Made by a program: the position numbers and the translations under genes. Positions 26,147 to 37,286 of a DNA stretch of 64,000 nucleotides are shown here, in pieces. The stretch is from an uncultured Dehalococcoidia bacterium. Its GTDB lineage: Bacteria > Chloroflexota > Dehalococcoidia > Lucifugimonadales > CAJWER01. The notes beneath the pieces were generated by a model. The model made no database searches, was not told the DNA's origin, and was given only the letters and a program-made list of their open reading frames with translations. How positions within the stretch are numbered: the stretch's first letter is position 1; each line of letters starts with the position of its first letter. The DNA lies in the NCBI GenBank assembly GCA_958296115.1, contig OY282442.1, positions 344,001 through 408,000 on the forward strand, read 5' to 3'.

Positions 26147-27307
26147 ATGTCAGCGGACAATCCCGAGACGACGCGCCAAGCCGAGCCCAACCACGACAGC
26201 GCCGCCGATAGTCCGCTCGCGCCTGTCCCGGCCAGGGCTGCGAACCCCAGATTCCACGACTTGGACGCCCTCCGAGCGTCTGCCATGCTGCTGGGCATCG
26301 TCCTGCACGCCGTCCTATTCTTCATGCCGGGAGCATGGGGCGGGGGCGGTGAAGAGTACCCCGAAGAGGTATCGGGCGTATACACGCTCGCGTTCTTCGC
26401 TATCCACGGATTCAGGATGCAGGTCTTCTTCCTGCTCAGCGGCTTCTTCACGGCCATGCTGTGGCAGAGGCGCGGGCTGCAAGAACTGGTCATGCACAGG
26501 CTCAAGCGCATCGGGCTGCCGCTCGCCATCGGCGCGGTAACGGTGATTCCGGTCACCACGTGGGCGTTCTTGTGGGCGCTCCCCAGCGACGATGAGTTCC
26601 AATTGTGGTGGTGGCCGCTCATATGGCTTACCACCTTTACCCATCTTTGGTTCCTGTGGTTCCTTCTGTGGCTGGGCGCGGGGTTCGCCGCCTTGGCCAA
26701 GCTGGGGGTGAAGTTCGACCATCCAGTCATCTGGTGGCTGGCGATTCCACTCACGGTCGCGCCGCAGCTGCTGATGGATGAGCCTGTCTTCGGGCCCGAT
26801 ACATCCGATGGGCTGATTCCCAGCCCGATAGTGATTGGCTACTACGCCCTGTTCTTCGCGTTCGGCGCGTTCTTCTATCGGCGCGGCATCAGGGCGCGCC
26901 CGTGGTGGTCGGCGGCGCTGCCGCCCGCGCTGACGTTCCTGTACGAGGTCAAGGCGGAGTGGGCGGCTCCAGCTGCGGCGGCGCTGCAGGCGGGGTACGC
27001 CTGGCTGATGTGCTTCGGACTGATGGGCCTGTTCAGCTGGGTAGCGGCGAAGGAGCGCTTCTGGGTGCGCTACGTATCGGACGCATCCTATTGGCTCTAC
27101 CTGTGGCACCTCCCGCTGATAGTCGTGGAGTACAAGCTGATCCGGGATCTGCCTATCAGCCCTCATATCAAGTTCGCCCTGATGTGCGCGGCCACGACCG
27201 CCATACTGCTCGTCGCCTATCAACTGGGCGTCCGGTACACCCCCATAGGAACGATGCTGAACGGCAAGCGCACGCGCCGGGGGACTGTCTCGACAACCAA
27301 TGTTTAG
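26147..27307 (+). CDS. Acyltransferase 3 family membrane protein (MdoC/OpgC-like)
   Basis: 386 residues, with about ten hydrophobic segments. After a 45-residue polar start comes RFHDLDALRASAMLLGIVLHAVLFF, whose Arg and His are the hallmark of acyltransferase 3. Later segments include FLLSGFFTAMLW, LWFLWFLLWLGAGFA and SYWLYLWHLPLIV. Members O-acylate surface glycans or glucans. It begins 4 bp after the FAD oxidoreductase stop. The following 950 bp lack coding sequence. Confidence 0.85.
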   Translation: MSADNPETTRQAEPNHDSAADSPLAPVPARAANPRFHDLDALRASAMLLGIVLHAVLFFMPGAWGGGGEEYPEEVSGVYTLAFFAIHGFRMQVFFLLSGFFTAMLWQRRGLQELVMHRLKRIGLPLAIGAVTVIPVTTWAFLWALPSDDEFQLWWWPLIWLTTFTHLWFLWFLLWLGAGFAALAKLGVKFDHPVIWWLAIPLTVAPQLLMDEPVFGPDTSDGLIPSPIVIGYYALFFAFGAFFYRRGIRARPWWSAALPPALTFLYEVKAEWAAPAAAALQAGYAWLMCFGLMGLFSWVAAKERFWVRYVSDASYWLYLWHLPLIVVEYKLIRDLPISPHIKFALMCAATTAILLVAYQLGVRYTPIGTMLNGKRTRRGTVSTTNV

Positions 27308-27329
27308 AGCGCAGGCGCTCCCCAATACT

Positions 27330-27735
27330 GAATTATCCTCACCCGTCGAGGGGGAGGGGAGGTGGCAGGCGGGACGCCTGCGCTCCCAGGATGAGAGGTG
27401 GCCCGTTCTCCACGAGCGGCGTTTTGGACGCGCTGAATCACCTTCACCCTTGGCCCTCTCCCCGTGGGGGAGGGGTGATGAAGGCTGGCGCCCACTTGGC
27501 GCCTTCGTCTATGTTCGCGTTGTCTCTGTCCGGCCTTCTTTCTGTTGGCGCTCTGGCGGTTCTGGCCGCTTCTGCGCCTGGCTTATCGCCCTTATCCTGG
27601 CCCTTCTCCCGTCTAGGGAGAGGGGACAGAGCGGGGAATCGCCCTTGTCTCCTAGCCCTTTCCCTTTGGGGGAGGGACGCAGGGCGGGGCGTTTGCCCTC
27701 ACCCTGGCCCTTTCCCCCGTGAGGGAGAGGGTACT
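27330..27735. repeat. Cluster of dispersed intergenic palindromes
   Basis: About five palindromic units of the form CCCTCTCCC-short loop-GGGAGAGGG occur here, for example around 27447-27490, 27598-27635, 27655-27690 and 27700-27733, each often flanked by 'TCACCCT' or 'AGGGTGA'. Open frames across the cluster are low-complexity and unlike proteins, so no gene is called. Confidence 0.65.
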
Positions 27736-27737
27736 TG

Positions 27738-28171
27738 GCGGGTCTTGCGACCCGCGCCCTATCTACTCCTGGTTCCCCCGCTCTCGCGGGAGATGAGTTT
27801 GCCTTGCAAGGCAGTGACTCCGGTACTTGCTTCGAGGATGCCGACGTCGATCGCCCGCCGACACTGGGGGTGCAGCCCCTCCTCTAACTTTCCCGGACGG
27901 CTGACGGGCCCTTTCGGGACCGCCTGCGTTTCGCGCTTGGACCTTCCACCCGCCAAGGCGTCGGGCTGCGCTGGCTACGGTCCTCCCGGTCGTCCGAGAG
28001 TCCGCACCTGGAACGGGGGAGACGCATTTAGCGCTGCGTCCTCCTGGCGGGGCGCCGAAACACAGACCGACCTTCCCATACCGCGGGTGGTCCCATCCCA
28101 ACATCAGCGACGGTATGATGCCAAAGGCAGAGGTCAATCTGCGCCCGTTTGGAGTACGCCCCTTCGAGCCG
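27738..28171 (-). ncRNA. Predicted structured noncoding RNA, copy 1
   Basis: A transcript of about 434 nt is predicted from the promoter at 28207-28178 to a hairpin at 27755-27738 (GCGGGTC-GCAA-GACCCGC). The core 27763-28045 is identical to copy 2 (43781-44064, opposite strand) apart from about five positions. Read along the RNA, hairpins include GACGCA/TGCGTC, CCC-GAAA-GGG, GGGG-CTGCA-CCCC, the palindrome GCCTTGCAAGGC and CCCGC-GAGA-GCGGG. The CCC/GGG loop is GAAA here and GCAA in copy 2, both GNRA. Broken frames on the same strand (RCGLSDDRED; later KRETQ, LQGKLISRESGG) faintly resemble a TnpB C terminus, so a transposon-derived RNA is possible. I do not recognise a known RNA family. Confidence 0.55.
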
Positions 28172-28177
28172 TCTATC

Positions 28178-28207
28178 AGAATAGCACGGCTGTTCTCGGT
28201 GTGTCAA
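28178..28207 (-). promoter_or_regulatory. Promoter of noncoding element copy 1
   Basis: On the minus strand: TTGACA (28207-28202), 18-bp spacer, TATTCT (28183-28178). The same hexamers and spacing occur in copy 2. Upstream are tandem AATTGCCCC-type repeats (to about 28237). Confidence 0.6.
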
Positions 28208-28260
28208 GGGGCAGTTTGGGGCAATTTGGGGGCAATTGCCCTAACCGGACTTTGCGCCGG

Positions 28261-29055
28261 CTACTTTTCCCTCCACGGCATTCGCCAGAGACCCAGGGAC
28301 ATGGTAACTATTGCGAAGGCTGCGAGGACGGCTAGCTCGATGGCAACGTCGGCTTGGCCGGAGAGCGATTTCGCGATTGCGTCGGCTGAGTAGCGCAGGG
28401 GCGAGACGTATCCCAGCAGCTTCAGAAGCAGAGGCGCCTGTTCCATCGTGAAATAGACCGGCGAGAGGGCTGCGAGGACGAGGGCTACCAGGCCGGTTAC
28501 CAGGTTGCCGGCCTGCAGGGACGGGGCGAAGCTGACGACGAATAGCGTGAGGCCAGCCATCACCATGATTGATAGAACGAGGGATGGCGCCAACCCCCAT
28601 GCGACTTGGATGTCCACGCCCGACAGCAAGCCGAAGCCCAGCAGGATTGGGACGGTGATAGCGCCCGATATGGACGAATAGACGAGCGAGCCTATGACAT
28701 ACGCGGTCTTGGAAACGGGCATGGAGATGAGCAGCTTCAGATTCCCCAAGAAGCGCTGCGCCACGGCGTTCTGGCCGACCAACATTCCGATGGAGAAGGT
28801 TACGCCGAATACGAGGGTGCCTGCCATGAGCCTCCGCAGCACGTCGGGGTCGTCTGGCGCTATGGCGCGGGTGACGTAGAACCATGGGAGCGGGAAGGCG
28901 GACGCGAGCAGGACGGTAAGGTACCAGTGCTTGAGCGAGGGTATGAGGTTGAGCTCGAAGACGCTGACCGTATCCGAAACGAACTTCATGACGCCGCCGG
29001 TTCGGTAGGGCTGCGGAGGCGCCGCGCCAGTCGCCCCTGTATTCCGAGCTGTCAT
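28261..29055 (-). CDS. ABC-2 type transporter permease
   Basis: 264 residues with six hydrophobic segments, among them LTVLLASAFPLPWFYV, YSSISGAITVPILLGFGLL and LVTGLVALVLAALSPVYF. The pattern is that of ABC-2 permeases for drug or lipid export. It lies 7 bp after the ATPase gene in a leftward operon, so the two form one exporter. The N-terminal 25 residues are polar and probably cytoplasmic. Confidence 0.85.
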   Translation of the reverse strand: MTARNTGATGAAPPQPYRTGGVMKFVSDTVSVFELNLIPSLKHWYLTVLLASAFPLPWFYVTRAIAPDDPDVLRRLMAGTLVFGVTFSIGMLVGQNAVAQRFLGNLKLLISMPVSKTAYVIGSLVYSSISGAITVPILLGFGLLSGVDIQVAWGLAPSLVLSIMVMAGLTLFVVSFAPSLQAGNLVTGLVALVLAALSPVYFTMEQAPLLLKLLGYVSPLRYSADAIAKSLSGQADVAIELAVLAAFAIVTMSLGLWRMPWREK

Positions 29056-29062
29056 GACGCTC

Positions 29063-29929
29063 TCATTCCTTCAGCTGCGCGCTTTCGCCCGTCAGCCCGA
29101 GATAGATGTCTTCCAAGGTCGTAGGGGAGACTGCGTAATGGTCTATGCCCTTGTCCTGCGCCTGCTGGACGAGCGTCCTAGGGTCGTTGCCGTATGTGGT
29201 TTCGGCGTGTCCGTCCTCATCGAACATGATCTTGAACTCGTACTCGTAAGACGCCTTCAGGTTGGCGATTGTGTCCAGCGCAATCAGCGAGCCGTTGTGG
29301 ATGACGCCCACTCGGTCGCAGAGCGCCTCGGCTTCGTCCATGTAGTGCGTGGTGAGCAGCGTGGTTGCGCCGCGTGTCCGGTAGCCGCGCAGGATGTCCC
29401 ACAGGTGGCGCCGCGATTCGGGGTCGAGTCCTACGCTGGGCTCGTCCAGTATCAACAGAGGCGGTTCGGATACCGACGCGATGCCCACCAGGAGGCGCCT
29501 CCGAAGCCCGCCCGACAGCTCTTGGGGAGACTTGTTCCTGTGCTCGGCCAGCCCCAGGTCCGAGAGGAGCTCTTCCGCGCGGCGGGATGCCGCCCTGGAT
29601 GGCAGCCCCCGCAGCTTTCCGAAGATACGCAGATGATTCCAGGCGGACAGGCCCCAGTATAGGTTGGCCTCCTGCGGCATTACACCCATGCAGCCCTTGG
29701 CCTCGTTGGGGCGCGCGCCCCCGTCTATTCCGAAGATGCTGACCTCGCCGGAGGTGGGAATCAGCTCGGTGGTGATCTGCCGAACCAAGGTCGTCTTGCC
29801 CGCGCCGTTTGGACCAAGAATCCCAAGGATCTCGCCGCGCTCGACCGTGAGCGAGATGTCCCGGTTCGCCCAGACATCGCCCTTGTATCTCTTGCTGAGG
29901 CCCCTGACCTCCACGGGCGCCGGGTTCAT
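29063..29929 (-). CDS. ABC transporter ATP-binding protein (NatA/DrrA-like)
   Basis: 288 residues from MNPAPVEVRGLSKRYKGDV, with GGAG 9 nt upstream. Walker A is GPNGAGKTT, the Q loop GVMPQEANLY, the signature LSGGLRRRL, Walker B LLILDEPSVGLDP and the His switch TTHYMDEAEAL. The C-terminal extension of about 70 residues is typical of DrrA-type exporters. The start codon overlaps the stop of a 52-residue membrane protein (ATGA), and the permease follows, giving a three-gene export unit. Confidence 0.92.
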   Translation of the reverse strand: MNPAPVEVRGLSKRYKGDVWANRDISLTVERGEILGILGPNGAGKTTLVRQITTELIPTSGEVSIFGIDGGARPNEAKGCMGVMPQEANLYWGLSAWNHLRIFGKLRGLPSRAASRRAEELLSDLGLAEHRNKSPQELSGGLRRRLLVGIASVSEPPLLILDEPSVGLDPESRRHLWDILRGYRTRGATTLLTTHYMDEAEALCDRVGVIHNGSLIALDTIANLKASYEYEFKIMFDEDGHAETTYGNDPRTLVQQAQDKGIDHYAVSPTTLEDIYLGLTGESAQLKE

Positions 29930-30084
29930 TTCTTCGATCTCCACGGCATGGACCCCAGCCACTTGCCCGTCACGCCCGTGATTACCAAGCCCAACCCGAA
30001 GCCTATCAGCAGCGTAGGCCATAGCTCCAGGTCGGCGAGTATCGCCACTCCAACGGCAATGAAGAGGGTTCCGAATATGATCAT
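29926..30084 (-). CDS. Small membrane protein of the ABC operon (52 residues)
   Basis: An ATG at 30082-30084 is preceded by a perfect AGGAGG 4 nt upstream. The protein starts MIIFGTLFIAVGVAILAD and continues LLIGFGLGLVITGV, two membrane segments, ending in a basic tail MPWRSKK. The stop overlaps the ATPase start (ATGA), so translation is coupled. The segment resembles the short N-terminal membrane module of DUF5668/LiaF-type proteins. It is easily missed by gene finders because of its length. Confidence 0.75.
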   Translation of the reverse strand: MIIFGTLFIAVGVAILADLELWPTLLIGFGLGLVITGVTGKWLGSMPWRSKK

Positions 30085-30175
30085 CGAACCTCCTACGCTT
30101 CGAGGCGCGGGACGCTTGGGCTCTTGGACGGCATGATATTATCTGGGGTCAAATATATGCAAGGGGAGGACTGCG

Positions 30176-31576
30176 ATGGGCAAGACGGCGGCGCGGATTG
30201 GCGGGGACAGGCAGCTGTTCGTGGATGATCGGCTGGTGGAGCGGATGGACGGGGTGGAGCTGGCGCTGCACTCGCCGGAGTCGGCTGGCGCCGTATTGAC
30301 GCTGGACAGGCCCTGGGAGGGGGTTACGTGCGACTATCACACCGTGTTCGAGGATGACGGCGTGTTCCGGATGTACTACCGGGGGTCTAGCCACGAGGGT
30401 TATGCCATCGCGGCGCTGCTGGAGCCGGGCGAGGAGGCCGCGCCCGTACACCATGAGAATATCTGCTACGCCGAGAGCGCGGACGGGATAACGTGGACTC
30501 GCCCATCGCTGGGCCTGATCGAGTTCGACGGCTCGAAGGACAACAACATCGTCTGGCTGGACGAGGAGGGGGATACGACCGACCTGGTCCCGTTCGTGGA
30601 CGGCAACCCGGATGCGAAGCCGGCCGAGCGGTACAAGGGGATAGTGTGGAAGGGCAGCCGCGTGTTCGCCGTGGCGTCGCCGGACGCGGTGACGTGGCGG
30701 TTCATGCGCGAGGAGCCGATATTGACGGAAGGGCCGTTCGACTCGCAGAACGTGCCGTTCTGGGACCCGTGGAAGCAGGAGTACGCCATCTTCACGCGAG
30801 GAAAGATAGGGACCGGCGGCTCGTTCGGGGGCGGCTACCGCTGGATACGGCGGGCGTCGTCGCCGGATTTCCTGAACTGGTCGAGGCTGGAGCTGATAGA
30901 CGCGGGAGACACCCCGCGCGAGCACCTGTACACCAACGGAACGACGCCGTACCGCCGCGCGCCGGGGGTCTATCTGGCATTCCCGCGCCGCTTCTGCCCC
31001 GACAGGAAGCCGCGCGAGGACTCGCCCTGGATGGGAACGTCCGACTCGGTGTTCATGAGCAGCCGGGACGGGCTGCATTGGGACCGGCGGTTCATGGAGT
31101 CATTGATGCGGCCCGGCATCGGGGCGCGCAACTGGACCTCGCGGAACAACCTGCTCTCGAACGGCATCGTGGAGACGGGCGAGAACGAGCTCTCGATGTA
31201 CGCGCTGAGGCACCGGGACTTCCCCTCGGTCCACTTCGAGCGGGTTGCGTGGAGGAAGGACGGCTTCGTGTCGGCGAGCGCGGGATACAACGGCGGCGAG
31301 CTTACCACCCGGCCGCTGGCGTTCGAGGGGCGCGAGCTGGAGCTGAATTACTCCACCTCGGCGGTCGGCTCTATCAGGGTGGAGCTCCAGGACGCTGACG
31401 GGCGGGCGATTCCCGGGTTCGGCCTGGCTGACCATCCGGAGATGTTCGGGGACGAGGTGGCGGGCGTGACGCGCTGGAATGGGGGCGGCGACGTGTCGGC
31501 GCTGTCTGGCCGCGCGGTGAGGCTGCGGTTCGAGATCCGGGACGCGGACGTCTACTCGTTCCGATTCAGGGGATAA
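30176..31576 (+). CDS. Glycoside hydrolase-like beta-propeller protein (GH32/43-like)
   Basis: 466 residues with a GGGGAGGA site before the ATG. The N terminus reads GGDRQLFVDDRLVERMDGVEL. Then come FEDDGVFRMYYRG, ICYAESADGITWTRPSLGLIEF and NVPFWDPWKQEYAIFTRG, the repeated 'AxSxDGxxW' blades of five-bladed sugar-hydrolase propellers. A beta-sandwich-like region near 380-466 (VGSIRVELQDADGRAIPGF) is often seen after such propellers. No signal peptide is evident. The exact activity is unknown. Confidence 0.6.
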   Translation: MGKTAARIGGDRQLFVDDRLVERMDGVELALHSPESAGAVLTLDRPWEGVTCDYHTVFEDDGVFRMYYRGSSHEGYAIAALLEPGEEAAPVHHENICYAESADGITWTRPSLGLIEFDGSKDNNIVWLDEEGDTTDLVPFVDGNPDAKPAERYKGIVWKGSRVFAVASPDAVTWRFMREEPILTEGPFDSQNVPFWDPWKQEYAIFTRGKIGTGGSFGGGYRWIRRASSPDFLNWSRLELIDAGDTPREHLYTNGTTPYRRAPGVYLAFPRRFCPDRKPREDSPWMGTSDSVFMSSRDGLHWDRRFMESLMRPGIGARNWTSRNNLLSNGIVETGENELSMYALRHRDFPSVHFERVAWRKDGFVSASAGYNGGELTTRPLAFEGRELELNYSTSAVGSIRVELQDADGRAIPGFGLADHPEMFGDEVAGVTRWNGGGDVSALSGRAVRLRFEIRDADVYSFRFRG

Positions 31577-31595
31577 GCGGCCGCGGCCGGGCTGG

Positions 31596-32522
31596 CTAGG
31601 CGGGCGTTGGCTCGGCGGGGTCTGGGTCTGGGGGGCCCTCTTCGAAGCGCTGGCCCATCTCGTTCAGGAACTTCTCCATTTCGGGAGGAAGCGTCGGGTC
31701 GTCTACGGATTCGAGGTCGGGATCGGACTGGACGCGGTCGTACTCGACCTCTAACTGGGCGACTAACTGCTTGACCTGGGCGTTGCCCTCGACCGCGCGG
31801 CTGATGTCCCGGTACTGTTGCTCGCCCCTGGACGTGTCCACCAAGGTCTGCGGGAAGTCGTACATAGCGCTAATCACTTCGATGATCTTCGCCGCGCCCA
31901 TGTGATCCTCGTCGAGCTGGACGTAGTGCGGAATGTGGAGCATCAGGCTCGCCGACTGCACGTTCGCCTCCGAGAGGGTGTCGCCCACCAGGTTCACGAT
32001 GCTGGTCGGCCCCTGGTAGGTGTTCCTGCGAATCGAGACGAGACCGCGCGTGCGGCCCTCGTACAGCTCGTTCAGCGTGCCGGTAACCAGCAACGGCCGG
32101 GTGTGCGGCACCGAGTCCCACATGCTCCCGATTCGGCAGTACTCGGTAACGTCGTAGTGCCGTAGCAGCTTGACGACGGCCTCGGCGTAGTCCTCGCCGA
32201 ACATGTGCGGCTCGCGCAGGTGCAGGAACAGGAAGTCGCGCCCGCTTGCCTCGTCCTTCGCATAGCGCACAATCGTGTTGGGCTTGGTCAGGACGCGCCT
32301 GCCGTCGACTATCCTCGTGCGGGGCCGCTCCCTCGTGAAGTCGAGGAACACCCCGGGCCGGGCCAGCCGCCCCAGCTCGGTCGCGCTCAGATACTCCTCG
32401 ATCTTGTTCAGCGCCAGCGTGCCCACGCGGCCAACGTCCACCCACGGGCGAAGGTTCGCTATCGCGACCGTGTCACGCAGCTTCGGCCCGTCGTCCAAGA
32501 CCTCGAACGCGCCAATCCTCAT
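31596..32522 (-). CDS. PAC2-family protein
   Basis: 308 residues. The pattern VAIANLRPWVDVGRVGTLALN, then YCRIGSMWDSVPHTRPLLVTG and the later SASLMLHIPHYVQ matches the PAC2 (proteasome assembly chaperone-like) family common in actinobacteria, archaea and Chloroflexota. A charged C-terminal region of about 60 residues follows, ending in a Pro/Asp-rich tail. It lies 37 bp after the DUF362 gene in the leftward dnaG-rpoD row. Its biochemical role is unknown. Confidence 0.78.
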   Translation of the reverse strand: MRIGAFEVLDDGPKLRDTVAIANLRPWVDVGRVGTLALNKIEEYLSATELGRLARPGVFLDFTRERPRTRIVDGRRVLTKPNTIVRYAKDEASGRDFLFLHLREPHMFGEDYAEAVVKLLRHYDVTEYCRIGSMWDSVPHTRPLLVTGTLNELYEGRTRGLVSIRRNTYQGPTSIVNLVGDTLSEANVQSASLMLHIPHYVQLDEDHMGAAKIIEVISAMYDFPQTLVDTSRGEQQYRDISRAVEGNAQVKQLVAQLEVEYDRVQSDPDLESVDDPTLPPEMEKFLNEMGQRFEEGPPDPDPAEPTPA

Positions 32523-32559
32523 GGTCCTATCGTGCCAGAAGACCGTAGATAGCGCAAGC

Positions 32560-33702
32560 CTAGTAGCTCTCGAAGAGACGGCCCCAGCCCGTCTTCATGG
32601 CGGCCCTGACGCGGTTGCGCCCCACCATGCGCAGCCAGTAGCCGTTGTGGTAGAGGTTCGAGGCCAAGAAAGCCCATGGGACGATGGGCGAGCGCAGCAG
32701 CGCGTTCTCCAGCGGCTTCAGCGGACCCCAGTAGATGAGCTTCTGCCCCCGGCTGGCGAAGGTGTTCTCGCTGCTCCTGAGCCGCCAGTTCACCTCCGAT
32801 ATGTCCTCGCCGACGACCTCTATCCGGTCCACGTCGCCGTTCCCCAGCCCCATCTCGTGCGCCAAGCGGATGAACCCGATAGACATCGGGTCGAACCCCA
32901 TCATCTTCGCCTGCACCGCGTCTATGGCCACCTGGTCCGCGCTCGCCAGGATAATGTTCTTGACGTGCCACCGCATCGCTCTCGGGCCCGGGCCGTCTCC
33001 CACGAAGGAGCCGTCGGTAACCGCGAATATGCCCGGGTGTATCTCGCGCTGGATGCTCAACAGGTCAACCAGCGTCTCGTGGATGACGGAGTGGGTCCAG
33101 TGCCGCCTGTAGTTCAGCAGCCCCCCGAATGCGTTCTTCATCGCTCCGGTGATGGTCGTGAAGACGTGGGTCTTCATCGTGGGGAGATGCACGATGTTCT
33201 TGCCGACGAACATCTCGGGGATGTGTATCCCCTCGGGGAAGATGCCGTCCAAGACCAGCATCCTCGCCCGCGGAGCGTACGGAACCCACTTCACCGGCGG
33301 ATAGTCCAGGAATACGCTCTCGAGGCCGTGCTTCGCCTCGACGACGTCGTGCTTGTTGCTCGCCGCGCCCTCGTGAGGATCGACGACGACCGTGCCGTTG
33401 TGCGCCGGGATGAGATCGCCGTAGCCGTCCCCCTTCAGCGCGCTGATAACGCCGTCGAGCTGCCAGGGCGTCGTCGAGCAGGCGGGGTAGTAGTGCTGCC
33501 ACGAGATGTTGACCTTCAACAGCGTGGCCGCGTCCTTCACAAGCGCCGACTCGTAGTCCGCCAAGCGCATGGCGCGCCCCACGTCCTCTACGACAGTCTC
33601 CGGCGTGGTCCGCACGACGGCAACCTTCGATCGGGCCGAGGTCGCGGCGGGGGCCGGTGCAGCCGCCCCTACGGGGTTGCGCGCGTGGCTGGTGGAGGTC
33701 AT
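32560..33702 (-). CDS. DUF362-domain protein
   Basis: 380 residues. The ATG of MTSTSHARNPVG is taken as start, 13 bp after the sigma-factor stop; a longer frame runs antisense to that gene. Characteristic DUF362 stretches are VKVNISW-like LLKVNISWQHYYPA, KNIVHLPTMKTHVFTTITGAMKNAFGG and the ADQVAIDAVQAKMMGFDP pattern. DUF362 proteins are often iron-sulfur or redox proteins, but no ferredoxin Cys cluster is visible here. No good ribosome site precedes the start, so coupling to rpoD is likely. Confidence 0.8.
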   Translation of the reverse strand: MTSTSHARNPVGAAAPAPAATSARSKVAVVRTTPETVVEDVGRAMRLADYESALVKDAATLLKVNISWQHYYPACSTTPWQLDGVISALKGDGYGDLIPAHNGTVVVDPHEGAASNKHDVVEAKHGLESVFLDYPPVKWVPYAPRARMLVLDGIFPEGIHIPEMFVGKNIVHLPTMKTHVFTTITGAMKNAFGGLLNYRRHWTHSVIHETLVDLLSIQREIHPGIFAVTDGSFVGDGPGPRAMRWHVKNIILASADQVAIDAVQAKMMGFDPMSIGFIRLAHEMGLGNGDVDRIEVVGEDISEVNWRLRSSENTFASRGQKLIYWGPLKPLENALLRSPIVPWAFLASNLYHNGYWLRMVGRNRVRAAMKTGWGRLFESY

Positions 33703-33715
33703 AAGGAGCGCCGCC

Positions 33716-35370
<1,655 letters not shown>

Positions 35371-35374
<4 letters not shown>

Positions 35375-37176
35375 ATGGCTCGTTTCCCCTTTCGAACGAA
35401 AGAGCTCCTCAGGTCCGCATTGAGGTTGACTATCGACTCCTCGACGTCCCTATCCGGCGGCAGGGTCGGATTCTCCGTTGCGAGGAGCGCGACTTGAAGC
35501 TCCTTGAAGTGGCGCTGCTCCAGCCTCCGGGCAGCCTGCCCGAAAGCCTCCTCGAACGGCCAGGACTCCGTGGGCGACAGGTCGAGTTGTATCAGCGCGT
35601 CCAAGTGGTCGTGCAGCGTGTCGTCCAACCGCTTGCGAACATCCTCCATTGTAGTCGAAGAGCTCATGCACGTAAATAGCTCCCTGTTCTCCGTCCGGCG
35701 GAAATAGTCGGGGTCCAGGGCGCCCTCGCCCGCTCGCAGGTCTGGATACCTCAGCAGCAGGGCCAAAGTGTAGTCCTCGAGGTGGTCGCGGCGGTCCGCT
35801 AGGAAGGTCGTCGTATCCTCCGGCCCGCCTCGCCGGCCCCGTTCCGCCCGGCGCCCCTCTCGCCTCGTCCTGGATATGCTCGCCTCCAGCAGGCGCCTGT
35901 CCACGCCGAGCCTGTCCGCCAGCAGGTTGATATACTCGTCCTGCTCGAAGGCGTTGGAAGTCGCCGCTATCGCCGGGCTCAGGGCGGTTACCGCGTCCTG
36001 CTTGCCCTCGCTCGTCGTAACGTCGTGCTTGGACACTACCGCCGGTATGTAGAACTCCATGAAAGGCGCCGCGTCATCCAACGCCCTCTCCCACGCCGAC
36101 GGCTCCTCCCTGATAAGGGCGTCGGGGTCCCGGCCCGGCGGCAGGGACGCGATCCTCAGGTCCAGAGCCTTCCTCCGATACGAAGTCCCGTCCGCGGCCC
36201 CCCGCGCCCTGGCGCGCTGAACGTCCACCACCCGCCACGAAGATTCCAGGCTGCGGAGCGTCGCCTCCTGGCCCGCCGCGTCTGGGTCGAGCGCCAGCAC
36301 GTACTTGGACGCCATGGACCTCAGCCCCGCGACCTGCTGCTCCGTCAGCGCCGTCCCCATCGAGGCCACCACGCCCCTGTAACCGTGCTGATGGGCGGCC
36401 ATCGCGTCCATGTACCCCTCCACCACCACAGCCTGGCCGCCTTCGCGGATGGCCTCCGCCGCCAGGTGGAGCCCGTAGAGGGTCCCGCGCTTGTCGAAGA
36501 CGCGAGTCGTCGGCGTATTGATGTACTTGGGGTCGGAGCCGTCCAGCGTCCGCGCCCCGAATCCCGCCACCCTCCCCCGCCGGTCATGAATCGGGAACAT
36601 GAGCCGGCCCCGGAAGAAGTCGCGGAGCCCGCCGTCCTCATACCGCCTGAGCAGCCCCGCGTCCACGGCGTGCTCGAGATCGAGTCCCAATGATGAGACG
36701 TGCTCCTTGAGCGCCGTGCCGCCCCTGGGACTCAACCCTATCTGAAACTCCGCCGTGGTGGGGCCGTCCACCCGCCTTTCCTGCAAATAGCGCCGCGCGT
36801 GTTCCCCCTCGGGCGAGGCCAGCGCCTCCTGGTAGAACCTCGCGGCCTCGTTGTTGACCCTGAGCAGAACGTCCGCGCGCTCCGCCTCCGCCTTGGGACG
36901 TATCTCGACGCCGGCCCTCTCCGCGAGCGTCCGCAGGGCGTCGCCGAAGCCGATTCCTTCCTTGCGCATGACGAAGGAGAAGGCGTCCCCGCCCGTCGCG
37001 CACGCCCCAAAGCAGCGCCAGCTCTGCCGCTGCGGGTCCACGACGAACGAGGGCGTCTTCTCCGTGTGGAACGGACACGCGGCCTTGAAGGTGCGTCCCG
37101 CCTTCTTCAAGGAGACGTAGCCCGATACGACGTCCACAACGTCCAGGCGATCTTTTACATCATCAACGACAGACAT
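35371..37176 (-). CDS. dnaG: DNA primase
   Basis: 601 residues. The CHC2-type zinc domain has Cys34-x2-His37 and CFGAC (Cys55, Cys59), an x3 spacing rather than the usual x2. The TOPRIM part shows [29 protein letters not shown] and [10 protein letters not shown] helicase-binding C-terminal region follows. It makes RNA primers at the replication fork. It is first in the leftward dnaG-rpoD operon. Confidence 0.95.
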
Positions 37177-37224
37177 GGCGTGAGGCTATTCTGCAACATT
37201 CCGCGGCCCGGCGCCACCCCCGGC

Positions 37225-37260
37225 CTTATCCCCTCTCCCTCGATGGGTGGGGGTAACCCA
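37225..37260. repeat. Dispersed palindrome
   Basis: CCCCTCTCCCTCGATGGGTG and flanks, in the gap between dnaG and the PfkB kinase. Same family as the clusters near 27.4 and 44.2 kb. Confidence 0.5.
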
Positions 37261-37286
37261 GCGCCGCCAGGCTGCTTGGAGCCAGT

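Noticed and set aside
26902-28335. Long plus frame of 477 codons across 26.9-28.3 kb
   Set aside because: It covers the acyltransferase in another frame, the palindrome cluster and the antisense strand of the noncoding element; its translation is repetitive and has no family features.
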